Source: Methylosinus sp. H3A (GTDB lineage Bacteria; Pseudomonadota; Alphaproteobacteria; Rhizobiales; Beijerinckiaceae). Taken from it: a stretch of DNA of 64,000 nucleotides. Below are positions 25,301 to 33,746 of this stretch, piece by piece; the first letter of the stretch is position 1; each line of letters opens with the position of its first letter. The position numbers and the translations under genes were made by a program. Under the pieces are notes generated by a model. That model ran no database searches. It was not told the DNA's origin and saw only the letters and a list, made by a program, of their open reading frames with translations. The stretch covers positions 1,488,001 to 1,552,000 of the forward strand of contig NZ_JADNQW010000005.1 in assembly GCF_015709455.1 (NCBI RefSeq), given 5' to 3'.

Positions 25301-28300
25301 CGATCACCGGAACGGCGACGAACTCAGGAACCTTCAATAATCTCGCGGGTGGAGTCGTATCCGGCCTCTTCACCCAAGCGGCCGGAACGACGACCAACAA
25401 CGGCAGTCTCAACGGCGGAGTCCTGGTCACCGGCGGCTCGCTGACAAACAATGCCGCGAAGAATATCGTCGGAGCCGTCAATATCACCGGCGGTCAGCTC
25501 GACAACGCCGGCAATATTGCCGGGACGGTCAACAACGCCGCCATCTTCAACAATAATAACGGCGGCGTTGTCGGCGGCGGCTTGAACAATACGGCCGGCG
25601 TCGCGACGAACGCCGCCGGCGCGACGATCAACGGCGGCGCCGTCATCATCGGCGGAACCTTCACGACGCTCGGCGTGGTCAATGGCGGCGTGACCAACTC
25701 CGCGACGACGAATGCGCAAGGGACGATCACCGGCGTCGTGAACAACAATGCGGCCGGCGCCGTGTTCAATGTCACCGGCAATCTGACGGCCGACAGCGTG
25801 CAGAATGCGGCCAATGCGACCATCTACGTCAAGTCCGGAACCTTCTCCGGCAATGGCGCCAATAATCTGACGGTCGCGAACAAGGGCGTCATCAATGTGG
25901 AATCCACGGCGACGCTGACCGCGCTCGGCGGCGTCACCAATTTCGCGGGCGGCGTCATCACCGTTTTCGCGGGCGGCGCGGTCAACGATCAGCTGGTGAA
26001 CAATGGCGTCGTGAACAATGCCGGCTCCTATAAGGGCGACGTCGTCAACAGCGGCGCCGGGGCGACGATCACCAATACGGGCGTGTGGACGGGCGATGTG
26101 CTGTCCAACACCCTCGGAGCTGTGATCGACAATCAGAGCCTCTGGGCCGGCGCCGTGAACAACGGGGCCACCGGCACGTTCAAGAATTCGACGGCGACAT
26201 CGAAGCTGACCAAGCTTCTCACGACGGCGGGGACGGCGACCAACGCCGGCACGCTGGACGGCGGCGCGCTGGTCACGGGCGGGACGCTGACAACGACGGG
26301 CACGATCAATAATGGTCTGACCAACGCCGGCGCGGTGAACGCTTCCGGCGCCATCAATGGCGTGATCGACAATTCGGGCCAGTTCACGGTGACGGGCGCG
26401 CTCACCAATGACGGCTCGACTTTCAACAATAAGACGAAAGGCGTGCTCGCCGTCGGGACGAACTCGTTCACCGGCATCGGGACGCTGAACAATGCGGCGA
26501 CGGTCACTGTCGACGCGGGCGGAACGCTGACCGCCAATGTGATCGCCCAGACCGCCGGGACGCTGACCAACGCCGGCGCCCTCACCGGCACGACGTCGAT
26601 CGTCGTCAGCGGCGGAACGCTGACCAATCTGGCCGGCGGCACGGTGACCACCGCCGCTCTGTCGACCAAGGTCGGCGGCGCGATCGACAATAGCGGAACA
26701 TTGAATTCGACCGCGACGGTCCAAAACCAAGGCGTCTTCACGCAGAGCAAGACGGGCTCGTTGACGGGCGGGTTGAACAATGACGGCGGAACCGTCAAGG
26801 CGGCGGGCTCCATCGCCAATGGCGTGACCAACACCGGCTCCTTCACGGTGACGGGCGGCGCGCTCGACAATAAAGCCGGCAATTTCGACAATCAGGGCGC
26901 CGGAACGCTGGTTGTTTCGGGCGGCGACTACACGAATATCGGCACGCTGACCAATAGCTCGACGTCGGCGAATGGCGTCCTCATCACCCTGAACAATAAG
27001 GTGTCGGCGACGAATGTGGTCAACAGCGCGGGTTCGGCGATCGTGAACGCCGGCACGCTCGCCTCGACCGGGGCCGCGATCGACAACAAGGGGACGCTGA
27101 CGAGCACCGGAGCGATCACTGGCGGTCTCACCAACGCCGCCAGCGGCACGGTCAACGCCGCGGGCGCGATCTCGGGAACGGTGACGAACTCGGGCGCCTT
27201 CACAGTGACGGGCAATCTGCTCGGCAATGGCGGCAATTTCGACAATAAGGCTGGAACGCTCGCCGTCGCCGGCGGCGACTACACCAATATCGGAGCGCTG
27301 ACCAACTCGGCGCAAGTGTCGACCCTCGCGACCCGCACGCTGTCGGCGGCGAGTGTGACGAACAACGCCGGCGCGACGATCGTGAACGCCGGCACGCTCG
27401 CTTCGACGACCCAAGTCGTGAACAAAGGGACGTTGACGACGACGGGGGCGCTGACTGGCGGCCTGGCCAATTCCGCGACAGCCAATGTCTCGGGCGCGAT
27501 CGCTGGCTCCATCATCAACTCGGGCGCCTTCACGGTGACGGGGAACCTCGCCGGCAATCTCGGAAAGTTCGACAATAGCGGCGCGCTCGCCGTCTCGGGC
27601 GGCAATTATATCGACGTCGGAGCCCTGACGAATGCTTCTGCGGCGACGATCTCGGTTTCAGCGGGCAAGACCTTGGCCGCGACGAGCATCGGCAATAGTG
27701 GGACGATCACCAGCTTCGGCACGATCAAGACGAACACAGGCCTGAGCAATTCCGGGACGGTGAACGCGACCGGCGCGATCAATGGCGCCATTGTCAACAA
27801 TGGCGGCGCCATCGACAAGAACCACAATTTCCTGCAGGCGGGCGGAACGTTCACGCTCACCGGCGCGCTGAGCAGCGATGGGAGCTTCACCAACAACGGT
27901 CCGGCTCTCAACGGAGCGACCGAGACTTACGCGCTCATCGGCGGCGACAGATTCGCCGCCGATGGCAACAACAACCAGTCGGCCGGACAGCTCGTGCTCG
28001 GATCGAACACCTTCACGGTTCCGAGCGTCACCAACGCCGGCGGCGTCATCACGTCGGTCAATGGCGCGATCACTGGCAATCTGACGAATGCCGGCCTCAT
28101 CGATCTGAGACTGGGCGGCCTCACGCCGAATGGCGATACGCGGCTCCTGAACACGCTCCATGTGTCGGGAACCTATGATGCGACTGCCGGCAGCGTGATG
28201 AACGTCGTGGCGGCGTTCACCGACTACGGTGGGCAGCGCGCCGGTGAGTTGCTCGTCGACGGCAAGGGAAGCGGAGCGACCTCCGTGGCCGTTGCGCCGA

Positions 28301-29451
28301 GCGCCGGGACGGCCTATTTCGCGAGCCCGATCCTGATCGCCCGCACGCAGGTAGGATCGACGTCGACATTCAATCTCGCAAATCCCGGCGCCCTCAACAG
28401 CGGCCTGGTGAGCTTCAACCTGCAGGAGCTCAACCCGGGGCAGTGGTATCTCGTGCCGAGCCTCGACACCGGAGCATTGTCCGCGGTCGGCGGCAGCGTC
28501 GCCTCGGCGATCAGCTCGGCGACCACCGGCTTCTTCCAGAGCGCCTCGGCCTTCGTGCAATCGCGGCCGGACGCTAAGCCGAACAGCATTGATTTCGGAG
28601 TGTGGACGCGCGCCGCCGTCGGCCGTAACGATCTCCAGAGCTCCTCCAGCGCGCCGGCGGCCTCTGGCGCCCAGACGCTCACCAATGAGAAGACGCGCAC
28701 GCTCTACAGCGGCTATCAGGTCGGCCTCGACGCCTCGCTCTCCAATATCGAGAACACGCAGATCAATCTCCACGCCGGCGTCATGGCGGGCCAGTATTTG
28801 TCGAACTCCTATGATCTGCTCGGCTCCGGCACGAGGACGCGCTTCGACGTGCCCTTCGTCGGCGTCTACGGGGTCGCGACCGGCTTCGGCTTCTTCGCCG
28901 ACATCCAGTTCCGTCATGATTTCTGGAGCGCCAACATCACCAATTACCGCGCCGGCCTCAACGAAACTCCGCTCGAGGGACGCGGCTGGGCCGGCTCGGC
29001 GTCGCTCGGCTATCATTGGGCGCTGCCTAACGACTGGTTCATCGAGCCCTCCGCCGCGATCAATGTCACCAGCGCCGACTTCGACCGGCTGCAGGTGGCG
29101 GCGGGTTCGTCGCCGGCCTATCTCGCGCTCGACACGGTGCGCTCGACGCTCGGCCGCGTCGGCCTGCGGGCGGGCACGTCTTTCGTTCTCGGCGAGAAAT
29201 ACGCCTTCCAGCCCTTCGCCTCGGTCAGCGGCTGGAACGAGTTCGAGACCAATCTGAAGGAAAGCTTCCAGCAGAACACTACCTATGTGCCGATCACCGT
29301 GTCGCGTTCCGGCGCTTTCGTGCAATTCGGCCTCGGCGTCTCGGCGCAGATCATCGACACCGGCTGGGTCGGCTTCCTGCGCGGCGACTATCGCACCGGC
29401 GAGAAGCTGACCGGCGCGGCGCTCAATGGCGGCGTGTCCTATCGCTTCTGA
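22357..29451 (+). CDS. Giant autotransporter with Gly-rich N-terminus and repeated passenger
   Basis: A 2364-residue type V secreted adhesin-like protein. An extended signal sequence (residues 1-51, cleaved near VLAQ) is followed by a very glycine-rich GGAGG-type stretch (about residues 55-320), autotransporter-associated beta-strand repeats (for example SYTGGATIKSGALTIG and TYSGTTNIAAGQTL, about residues 400-860), and a long Asn/Thr/Gly beta-helix region with 110-residue repeats. The C-terminal beta-barrel (about residues 2090-2364) begins near FGVWTRAAVGRND and ends GGVSYRF with the terminal aromatic residue needed for outer-membrane assembly. Frame intact over 7 kb. Confidence 0.93.
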   Translation: MIRSSDRRNNSVPTPSCSHFLTNDGHRRGLLLGVSAISIALSVGLSQPVLAQQAGGVGGGPGGGAGGTTTDAVGTVGGNASAGLGGGGGGGLGSAGGAGGGGVAAGGAGGNSGFGTDTAGTAGTNGAANQGGGGGGGAFTVTNTFNVFAPFAGKAGGAGGAGGAGAGSGGGGGAGGGLALKSLPAGGASTVSAGGAATGGAGGAGGSATAVSGNGGAGGDGGAGLFTTAAAGGGGANSTLTVQGSITGGAGGAGGNGGTGFGVGGAGGNGGAGFAGSKFTIDNSGVIQGGAGGLGGVGAGGAGVNGAGGAGILGSDLTIKNSGQIIGTGGANALTLAGGANTLTTTGAGKLTGNIGLGGGLLTFDQNTPGAGNSVSYANNITGAGAITVDAGVNSVTLSGANSYTGGATIKSGALTIGSVGAIGAGDVKFVAGGATAPILDSTVTTTLTNTVSVASGVSATIGAGAGTTLTIASGVNFTGGAGTTLRFGSATDAGVVVLAPGSGVISNAGALSVDGGTLSLGNQASAIVVGAHQGGLNVGKDAATAATLDANGQSFTANNLTGSSKGVITNSGAAATVTTRNTVDTVYSGVIKDGAGKLSLDVQGSGGTTLTLAGQNTYSGTTNIAAGQTLKAGAANVFSQASETTIKGTLDLGGAAQNIDTVNLANGAIRSGTLTSVNGVSSIGGVVQDIGGGAGLTTTAGLTSLRGSNAYTGATTVKDGSTLRVESVNGYSFASALDVRGGGVFDLGGFGAKIGALSGAGVITSGAAATLNLALTGDATWAGAIQGPISTQISGGKTLTLTGQNIYSGTTQIAAATVVVGAGGAIGSAANNAGAINIDAAGALTIKSGGSVNTGANNLTNFGAVTVEKGGQLTDDLVNFGTVNNAGLVTANLQNNAPGVVTNQGPAGVWQGNVVANSGAIVNQAGANWIGNVNANAVGGIITNKGVWTGNAANSGGTIDNQNNWNGNVVNVAGVVSNSGTITGTATNSGTFNNLAGGVVSGLFTQAAGTTTNNGSLNGGVLVTGGSLTNNAAKNIVGAVNITGGQLDNAGNIAGTVNNAAIFNNNNGGVVGGGLNNTAGVATNAAGATINGGAVIIGGTFTTLGVVNGGVTNSATTNAQGTITGVVNNNAAGAVFNVTGNLTADSVQNAANATIYVKSGTFSGNGANNLTVANKGVINVESTATLTALGGVTNFAGGVITVFAGGAVNDQLVNNGVVNNAGSYKGDVVNSGAGATITNTGVWTGDVLSNTLGAVIDNQSLWAGAVNNGATGTFKNSTATSKLTKLLTTAGTATNAGTLDGGALVTGGTLTTTGTINNGLTNAGAVNASGAINGVIDNSGQFTVTGALTNDGSTFNNKTKGVLAVGTNSFTGIGTLNNAATVTVDAGGTLTANVIAQTAGTLTNAGALTGTTSIVVSGGTLTNLAGGTVTTAALSTKVGGAIDNSGTLNSTATVQNQGVFTQSKTGSLTGGLNNDGGTVKAAGSIANGVTNTGSFTVTGGALDNKAGNFDNQGAGTLVVSGGDYTNIGTLTNSSTSANGVLITLNNKVSATNVVNSAGSAIVNAGTLASTGAAIDNKGTLTSTGAITGGLTNAASGTVNAAGAISGTVTNSGAFTVTGNLLGNGGNFDNKAGTLAVAGGDYTNIGALTNSAQVSTLATRTLSAASVTNNAGATIVNAGTLASTTQVVNKGTLTTTGALTGGLANSATANVSGAIAGSIINSGAFTVTGNLAGNLGKFDNSGALAVSGGNYIDVGALTNASAATISVSAGKTLAATSIGNSGTITSFGTIKTNTGLSNSGTVNATGAINGAIVNNGGAIDKNHNFLQAGGTFTLTGALSSDGSFTNNGPALNGATETYALIGGDRFAADGNNNQSAGQLVLGSNTFTVPSVTNAGGVITSVNGAITGNLTNAGLIDLRLGGLTPNGDTRLLNTLHVSGTYDATAGSVMNVVAAFTDYGGQRAGELLVDGKGSGATSVAVAPSAGTAYFASPILIARTQVGSTSTFNLANPGALNSGLVSFNLQELNPGQWYLVPSLDTGALSAVGGSVASAISSATTGFFQSASAFVQSRPDAKPNSIDFGVWTRAAVGRNDLQSSSSAPAASGAQTLTNEKTRTLYSGYQVGLDASLSNIENTQINLHAGVMAGQYLSNSYDLLGSGTRTRFDVPFVGVYGVATGFGFFADIQFRHDFWSANITNYRAGLNETPLEGRGWAGSASLGYHWALPNDWFIEPSAAINVTSADFDRLQVAAGSSPAYLALDTVRSTLGRVGLRAGTSFVLGEKYAFQPFASVSGWNEFETNLKESFQQNTTYVPITVSRSGAFVQFGLGVSAQIIDTGWVGFLRGDYRTGEKLTGAALNGGVSYRF
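26838..27625 (+). repeat. Tandem ~340-bp repeats within the autotransporter passenger
   Basis: The protein block FTVTG-...-FDN-...-YTNIG-LTNS-...-IVNAGTLAST-...-GAI recurs, with FTVTG at about nucleotides 26844, 27199 and 27531. Copies are about 355 and 332 bases apart and diverged. Such repeats can vary the length of the fibre by recombination. Confidence 0.65.
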
Positions 29452-29470
29452 CCGGCGTCGCCGGTCCTTC

Positions 29471-29496
29471 GAGGCGGAAGAAAAATCTTCCGCCTC
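29471..29496 (+). terminator. Hairpin after the autotransporter gene
   Basis: Perfect 11-bp stem GAGGCGGAAGA (29471-29481) / TCTTCCGCCTC (29486-29496) with an AAAA loop, 20 bases after the stop codon. No U-run follows, so it may act as a 3' stabiliser or weak terminator. Confidence 0.5.
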
Positions 29497-29523
29497 TCGA
29501 CTCTCACAGTCTTCGAGCAGAGG

Positions 29524-31128
29524 GTGATCCGGCTGCGCATGATCCGAACCGACGAGAAGCCGCCGACCGAGGACTTGGAGCAGCTCATCGCGCGCATGGC
29601 GCTGAAATATGATCTGCTTCCCTATACCTCCAATCCTTTCCCGCAGACGCAGCCGGGCCGGCTCGGGGCCATCGCCACATTGTCGGGGCTGGAGGTCGCG
29701 CCACTCGCGACGGCGCGGGTGCTGGAGCTCGGCTGCGCAGCCGGCGGCAATCTCATTCCGCTCGCCGCGCGATTCGCCGGGGCGCGATTCGTCGGCGTCG
29801 ATCTCTCGCGCACACAGGTCGCGGCGGGCCGCGCCCGCATCGCCCGTCTCGGCCTCTCCAATATCGAAATCCTCTGCCGCAGCTTCACCGAGCTCGACGC
29901 GACCGACGGCGAGTTCGACTATATCGTGTGTCACGGCGTCTATAGCTGGGCGCCCGCCCCGGTGCGCGAGGCGATCCTGCGCATCTGTCGCGAGCGCCTG
30001 TCGCCGCTCGGCGTCGCCTATGTCAGCTATAATGTGCTGCCCGGCTGGCGCATGATGCAGGGCCTGCGCGACAGCCTGCTGCTGCATGTGGCCGAAACGC
30101 AGGACATGCGCCAACGCGTGGCGCAAGCGCGCGCGCTGCTCGAGACGCTCGCCGCCGCGAGCCCGGAAGGCAGCCTGCACAAGCAGGCGCTGACCGCTTG
30201 GAAAGAGCGTTTTTCGCAATTTTCAGACGATTATATCGCGCATGAATTTCTGGAGGAGGTCAACGACCCCTGCCTGTTCCGCGATTTCGTCGCCGCGGCA
30301 GAAGGCGCGGGCCTCGCCTTTCTCGCAGAGGCGGAGCTGCCGTCGATGATTCTCGAGAATTATCCGCCGCAGACAGCCGAAGAGGCGCGCAGGCTCGGCG
30401 GCGGCCAGCTGCTCGCCGTCGAGCAATATCTCGACCTGCTGACGGGCCGGACCTTCCGCCAGAGCCTGCTGATCGCGCGCGAGCGATTCGATCGCGTGCG
30501 CCGCGACATCGCCCCGGACGCGATGGAAGGACTCGCGTTTCTGACCGCCGGCGATTTGAGGATCGAGCGGGAAGGGGAGGGCGGCCGCGTCATCGACGCC
30601 GCCGGGCGCTTCCTTTCGACGACCTCGCCGGCGGTGCTCGATTGCCTCGAGCGATTGCTCGCCCGCTTTCCGGCGCCTTCCGTCCTCGACGACCTTCTGC
30701 CCGTGGAGGCCGAGGACGCCGCCGAGCGACGAGCGCTGGCGCGCGACGCATTGCTGAAAATGACGCTCATCGGCATGGCTGCCGTCACGATCGACGCCGT
30801 CGGCGCGTCGCCGGAGCCTGGCCCGCATGCGAAGAGCTGGGTCGTCGCCGCGGACGACGCCGCGCGGGGCGAGAATTTCACCACCAATCTCCGGCATGAG
30901 CGCGTCGCCCTCGGCCCCGTCGCTCAGGCGCTCTTGCCGAAGATCGACGGCGTCGCCACGGCGACCGATCTCGCAGCCCATCTCGTGCGCCTCGGCAAGG
31001 ACGGGCGTTTGACCTTCGCTCGGGACGGCTCGCCGGTCGCCGACGACGAGGCGATGCTGCGGATCGCCGAAGAACAGACCGCGATTTGCCTGCAATTATT
31101 GGCGAAAAACGCGCTTTTGACTGCCTGA
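29524..31128 (+). CDS. Class I SAM-dependent methyltransferase with regulatory domain
   Basis: A 534-residue protein. The N-terminal third is a Rossmann methyltransferase: motif I VLELGCAAGGNLIPLA (about residues 66-81), motif II VGVDLS, and FDYIVCHGVYSWAP. The middle part (about residues 215-320, SDDYIAHEFLEEVNDPCLFRDFV) matches the methyltransferase regulatory domain found in protein-lysine methyltransferases of surface proteins. The rest is a helical C-terminal domain. GTG 29524 is the first start; ATG 29539 is equally possible. Being directly downstream of a giant autotransporter, it may methylate that protein, which is an inference from position. Confidence 0.83.
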   Translation: MIRLRMIRTDEKPPTEDLEQLIARMALKYDLLPYTSNPFPQTQPGRLGAIATLSGLEVAPLATARVLELGCAAGGNLIPLAARFAGARFVGVDLSRTQVAAGRARIARLGLSNIEILCRSFTELDATDGEFDYIVCHGVYSWAPAPVREAILRICRERLSPLGVAYVSYNVLPGWRMMQGLRDSLLLHVAETQDMRQRVAQARALLETLAAASPEGSLHKQALTAWKERFSQFSDDYIAHEFLEEVNDPCLFRDFVAAAEGAGLAFLAEAELPSMILENYPPQTAEEARRLGGGQLLAVEQYLDLLTGRTFRQSLLIARERFDRVRRDIAPDAMEGLAFLTAGDLRIEREGEGGRVIDAAGRFLSTTSPAVLDCLERLLARFPAPSVLDDLLPVEAEDAAERRALARDALLKMTLIGMAAVTIDAVGASPEPGPHAKSWVVAADDAARGENFTTNLRHERVALGPVAQALLPKIDGVATATDLAAHLVRLGKDGRLTFARDGSPVADDEAMLRIAEEQTAICLQLLAKNALLTA

Positions 31129-31252
31129 GCCGCATTTTCGAAACGGGCGAGACCGGCTGCGCCATGGCTCGTTCGGCGCGAGCTTCACCAGGCGGCGGCC
31201 TCGCAACCGGGCGGTTTGCTTTCGGCTCCCGGTTACGCCAATCTCGCGCCCC

Positions 31253-32650
31253 ATGGATCGCAAATGCGACAAGCGGCGGGCGCTTCTCACCGGCCTCCTG
31301 ATCTTCGCTCTCTGCGCGCCGGCGCGCGCGGAGGACGACGGCCCGCGCGTGTCGATCATCCGCGACGCGGAGATCGAGCAATTATTGCGCGATTATACCG
31401 CGCCCGTGTTCAAGGCGGCGGGTATCCATAGCGGCGCGGCCAAGATCATTCTGGTCGGCGACCGCTCCTTCAACGCTTTCGTCGCCGATGGGCAGAAGAT
31501 CTTCGTCAATACGGGCGCGTTGATGGAGGCGAAGACGCCGAACGAGATCATCGGCGTTCTCGCGCATGAGACCGGCCATATCGCCGGAGGGCATTTGGCG
31601 CGCGGACGCCAGGAGCTCGCCAAGGCGACGATCCTCTCCGTCGCCGGAATGCTGGCGAGCGCCGGGGCCATGGTCGCGGCGCGCGGCGCCTTCAATCGCC
31701 GTGACGGCCAGGTGGGCATGGATTCGGCCGGCGCGGCGGGCATATTGCTCGGGCCCCAGGAGGCGGTGAAGCGCTCGCTTCTCGCCTATCAGCGCGGCGA
31801 GGAGCAGGCCGCCGACCGCATGGCGGTGCGCTTCCTCACCGCGACGCAGCAATCCGCCAAAGGAATGCTGGAGGTGTTCAACCGCTTCGCCAGCGAATCC
31901 TTGTTCAAGACGACGGCGATCGACCCTTATCTGCAGTCGCATCCTCTGCCCAATGAGCGCATCTCCAATCTCGATCAGGCGGCCAAGCAATCGCCCTATT
32001 TCGAGGCCCCGGACTCGCCCGCGCTGCAGGCGCGCCACGATCTGATGCGCGCAAAGCTCATCGGCTTCATGGGCGCCTCGGGCGAGGCGGCGAGGCGTTA
32101 TCCGATCTCCGACCTCTCGCTGCCGGCGCGCTATGCGCGCGTCATCGCCGACAATCGTTTCGGCCGGCTCGAAGACGCGCTGCGCGGCGCCGATGCGCTC
32201 ACCGCCGCCGATCCGAAGAATCCTTACTTTTGGGAGCTGAAGGGGCAGATTTTGCTCGAGGCCGGCCGCGCCAATCAGGCGATCGCGCCTCTGCGCAAGG
32301 CCGCGGCCATCGCCGGGCCCGGCGCGACGCCGATCCGCGTGCTGCTCGGCCATGCGCTGCTCTCGGCCGACGATCCCAAGCTGCTCGACGAGGCGGTGAG
32401 CGTGCTTGCCAACGCTACCCAGCGCGACGAGGACAGCGCGGACGCCTGGGAGTTTCTTTCCATGGCCTATTTTCGCAAGGGCGAGAACGCCAAGGCGCAG
32501 CTCGCGGCGGCGGAAGGCCTGTTCATCGCCGGCAAATATGTGGAGGCGCGCACCCAGGCGACGCGCGCCCAGGCGCAGTTCAAGGAAGGCACGCAAGGCT
32601 GGCTGAAGGCGGACGATATTCTGACCTATCGGCCGCCGGGGAGCGAGTGA
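31253..32650 (+). CDS. Periplasmic M48-family zinc metalloprotease with TPR-like C-terminus (BepA-like)
   Basis: A 465-residue exported protease. A signal peptide (MDRKCDKRRALLTGLLIFALCAPARA) precedes the M48 domain with zinc motif HETGH (His105, Glu106, His109) in EIIGVLAHETGHIAGGHLARG; the third ligand is probably Glu184 in RGEEQAADRMA. The C-terminal half is TPR-like (AEGLFIAGKYVEARTQATRAQ and similar). BepA-type proteases control the quality of outer-membrane protein assembly, which is relevant with a giant autotransporter nearby. Length is normal. Confidence 0.92.
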   Translation: MDRKCDKRRALLTGLLIFALCAPARAEDDGPRVSIIRDAEIEQLLRDYTAPVFKAAGIHSGAAKIILVGDRSFNAFVADGQKIFVNTGALMEAKTPNEIIGVLAHETGHIAGGHLARGRQELAKATILSVAGMLASAGAMVAARGAFNRRDGQVGMDSAGAAGILLGPQEAVKRSLLAYQRGEEQAADRMAVRFLTATQQSAKGMLEVFNRFASESLFKTTAIDPYLQSHPLPNERISNLDQAAKQSPYFEAPDSPALQARHDLMRAKLIGFMGASGEAARRYPISDLSLPARYARVIADNRFGRLEDALRGADALTAADPKNPYFWELKGQILLEAGRANQAIAPLRKAAAIAGPGATPIRVLLGHALLSADDPKLLDEAVSVLANATQRDEDSADAWEFLSMAYFRKGENAKAQLAAAEGLFIAGKYVEARTQATRAQAQFKEGTQGWLKADDILTYRPPGSE

Positions 32651-32656
32651 GGCCCT

Positions 32657-32757
32657 AGAGTCCTTTCCGTGTTTCATCGAAACACGGAAAGACTCCAGGC
32701 TTTTGTCTTGACGCGTTTCCAACGCCGAAACGGTGTCCACTTCGGCTGGAAACGCCC
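32657..32757. repeat. Extragenic palindromic repeat element
   Basis: Two palindromic parts. First, CTTTCCGTGTTTC (32663-32675) and GAAACACGGAAAG (32679-32691), flanked by GAGTC/GACTC. Second, GCGTTTCCA ... TGGAAACGC around an inner GCCGAA/TTCGGC pair. This type of two-part palindrome recurs in many Hyphomicrobiales genomes. It lies between two convergent genes and may terminate both. Confidence 0.6.
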
Positions 32758-32772
32758 TACGTCCCGCGCGCC

Positions 32773-33693
32773 CTACGTCCCGCGGAGGAACTCTCCGACG
32801 AGCGATGCGATCGGAGCCGGCGCGTCCTCGAGCGAATAGTGTCCGATGCCCGCGAGCCGATGGATCGGCGCCGACGGCCACAGATCGGTGAAAAGCGGCA
32901 GGAAATGTTCGGCCCTCAGCGTGCGGTCGGCCTCTCCCCAGATCGCCAGCGCCGGCAGGGCGCGGATCGCGCGCAGAGCGGCGGCGTCGGGAGCCTCGAA
33001 GCGATGCGCGCCGATGGCGACGCCCTTCGCCCAGCCGATCGCGCCGAGGCAATCCACGGGGCGCGTGAAATGCGACGCGTAGGCCGAGAGCCATATGTCG
33101 TCGATGAGCGCATTGTTCTCGAATCCGTTCAGCTTCAGCACGCTCAGAATGTTGAAGCCGAGCTCGCCGAGGACGGTCTCGAGACGTCCTTCCTTCTGGG
33201 CGTTCGAGACCCATTGGAACCAGGGCGCTTCGGCGAAATTCGCCGTCAGCCGCGCGAGAAGATCGGTTTGACCGAAGGGCGTCGGACCGTTGATCGAGAT
33301 CAGTCTGCGAATGCGGTCCGGGCGCCGCGCCGCGAGGCCCATGCCGACCGGGCCGCCGAAATCATGCATCACGAGCGTGATATCGCGCAGATCGAGCGCG
33401 GAAACGAAGCTATCGAGATTGTCGATGTGATCCTGCAGCCAATAGCTGCGGTCGGGCGGCGTCGCGCTCTTGCCGAACCCCATGTGGTCCGGAACGACGA
33501 CGCGATGCGTTCCGGCGAGCGCAACCGCCAGATGTCGATACAAATAGCCCCAGGTCGGTTCGCCGTGCAGACAGAGAACGACGTCGCCGTCGCGAAATCC
33601 CTCGTCGACGTAGTGCATGAGGAATCCAGGGGCGTCGGTGAAATGCGGCGCGAAGGGGAAGCTGCCGCCGAAACTTTCATCGGCTCGAATCAT
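32773..33693 (-). CDS. Alpha/beta hydrolase similar to haloalkane dehalogenases
   Basis: A 306-residue alpha/beta hydrolase without signal peptide. It has the oxyanion motif HGEPTWGYLYR (residues 43-53), as in DhlA-type dehalogenases, and an aspartate nucleophile in VMHDFGGPVG (Asp111) rather than serine. The acid is probably Asp in GEADRTL and the base His in GIGHYSLED. The residue after the nucleophile is Phe112; known haloalkane dehalogenases have Trp there to hold the halide, so true dehalogenase activity is uncertain. Hydrolysis of another C-X or ester bond is possible. Confidence 0.8.
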   Translation of the reverse strand: MIRADESFGGSFPFAPHFTDAPGFLMHYVDEGFRDGDVVLCLHGEPTWGYLYRHLAVALAGTHRVVVPDHMGFGKSATPPDRSYWLQDHIDNLDSFVSALDLRDITLVMHDFGGPVGMGLAARRPDRIRRLISINGPTPFGQTDLLARLTANFAEAPWFQWVSNAQKEGRLETVLGELGFNILSVLKLNGFENNALIDDIWLSAYASHFTRPVDCLGAIGWAKGVAIGAHRFEAPDAAALRAIRALPALAIWGEADRTLRAEHFLPLFTDLWPSAPIHRLAGIGHYSLEDAPAPIASLVGEFLRGT

Positions 33694-33746
33694 CTCGAAT
33701 GCTCCTCGGCGGCTTCTTCGACATTCCGTGCCCCGCGTCTCCGCCG

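Noticed and set aside
22351..30219. Long minus-strand open frames of 534, 696 and 853 residues across the autotransporter
   Set aside because: They are Arg/Ala/Gly/Val-rich shadows of the plus-strand gene, caused by high GC and few stop codons; no domains or ribosome sites, and the plus-strand frame is clearly real.
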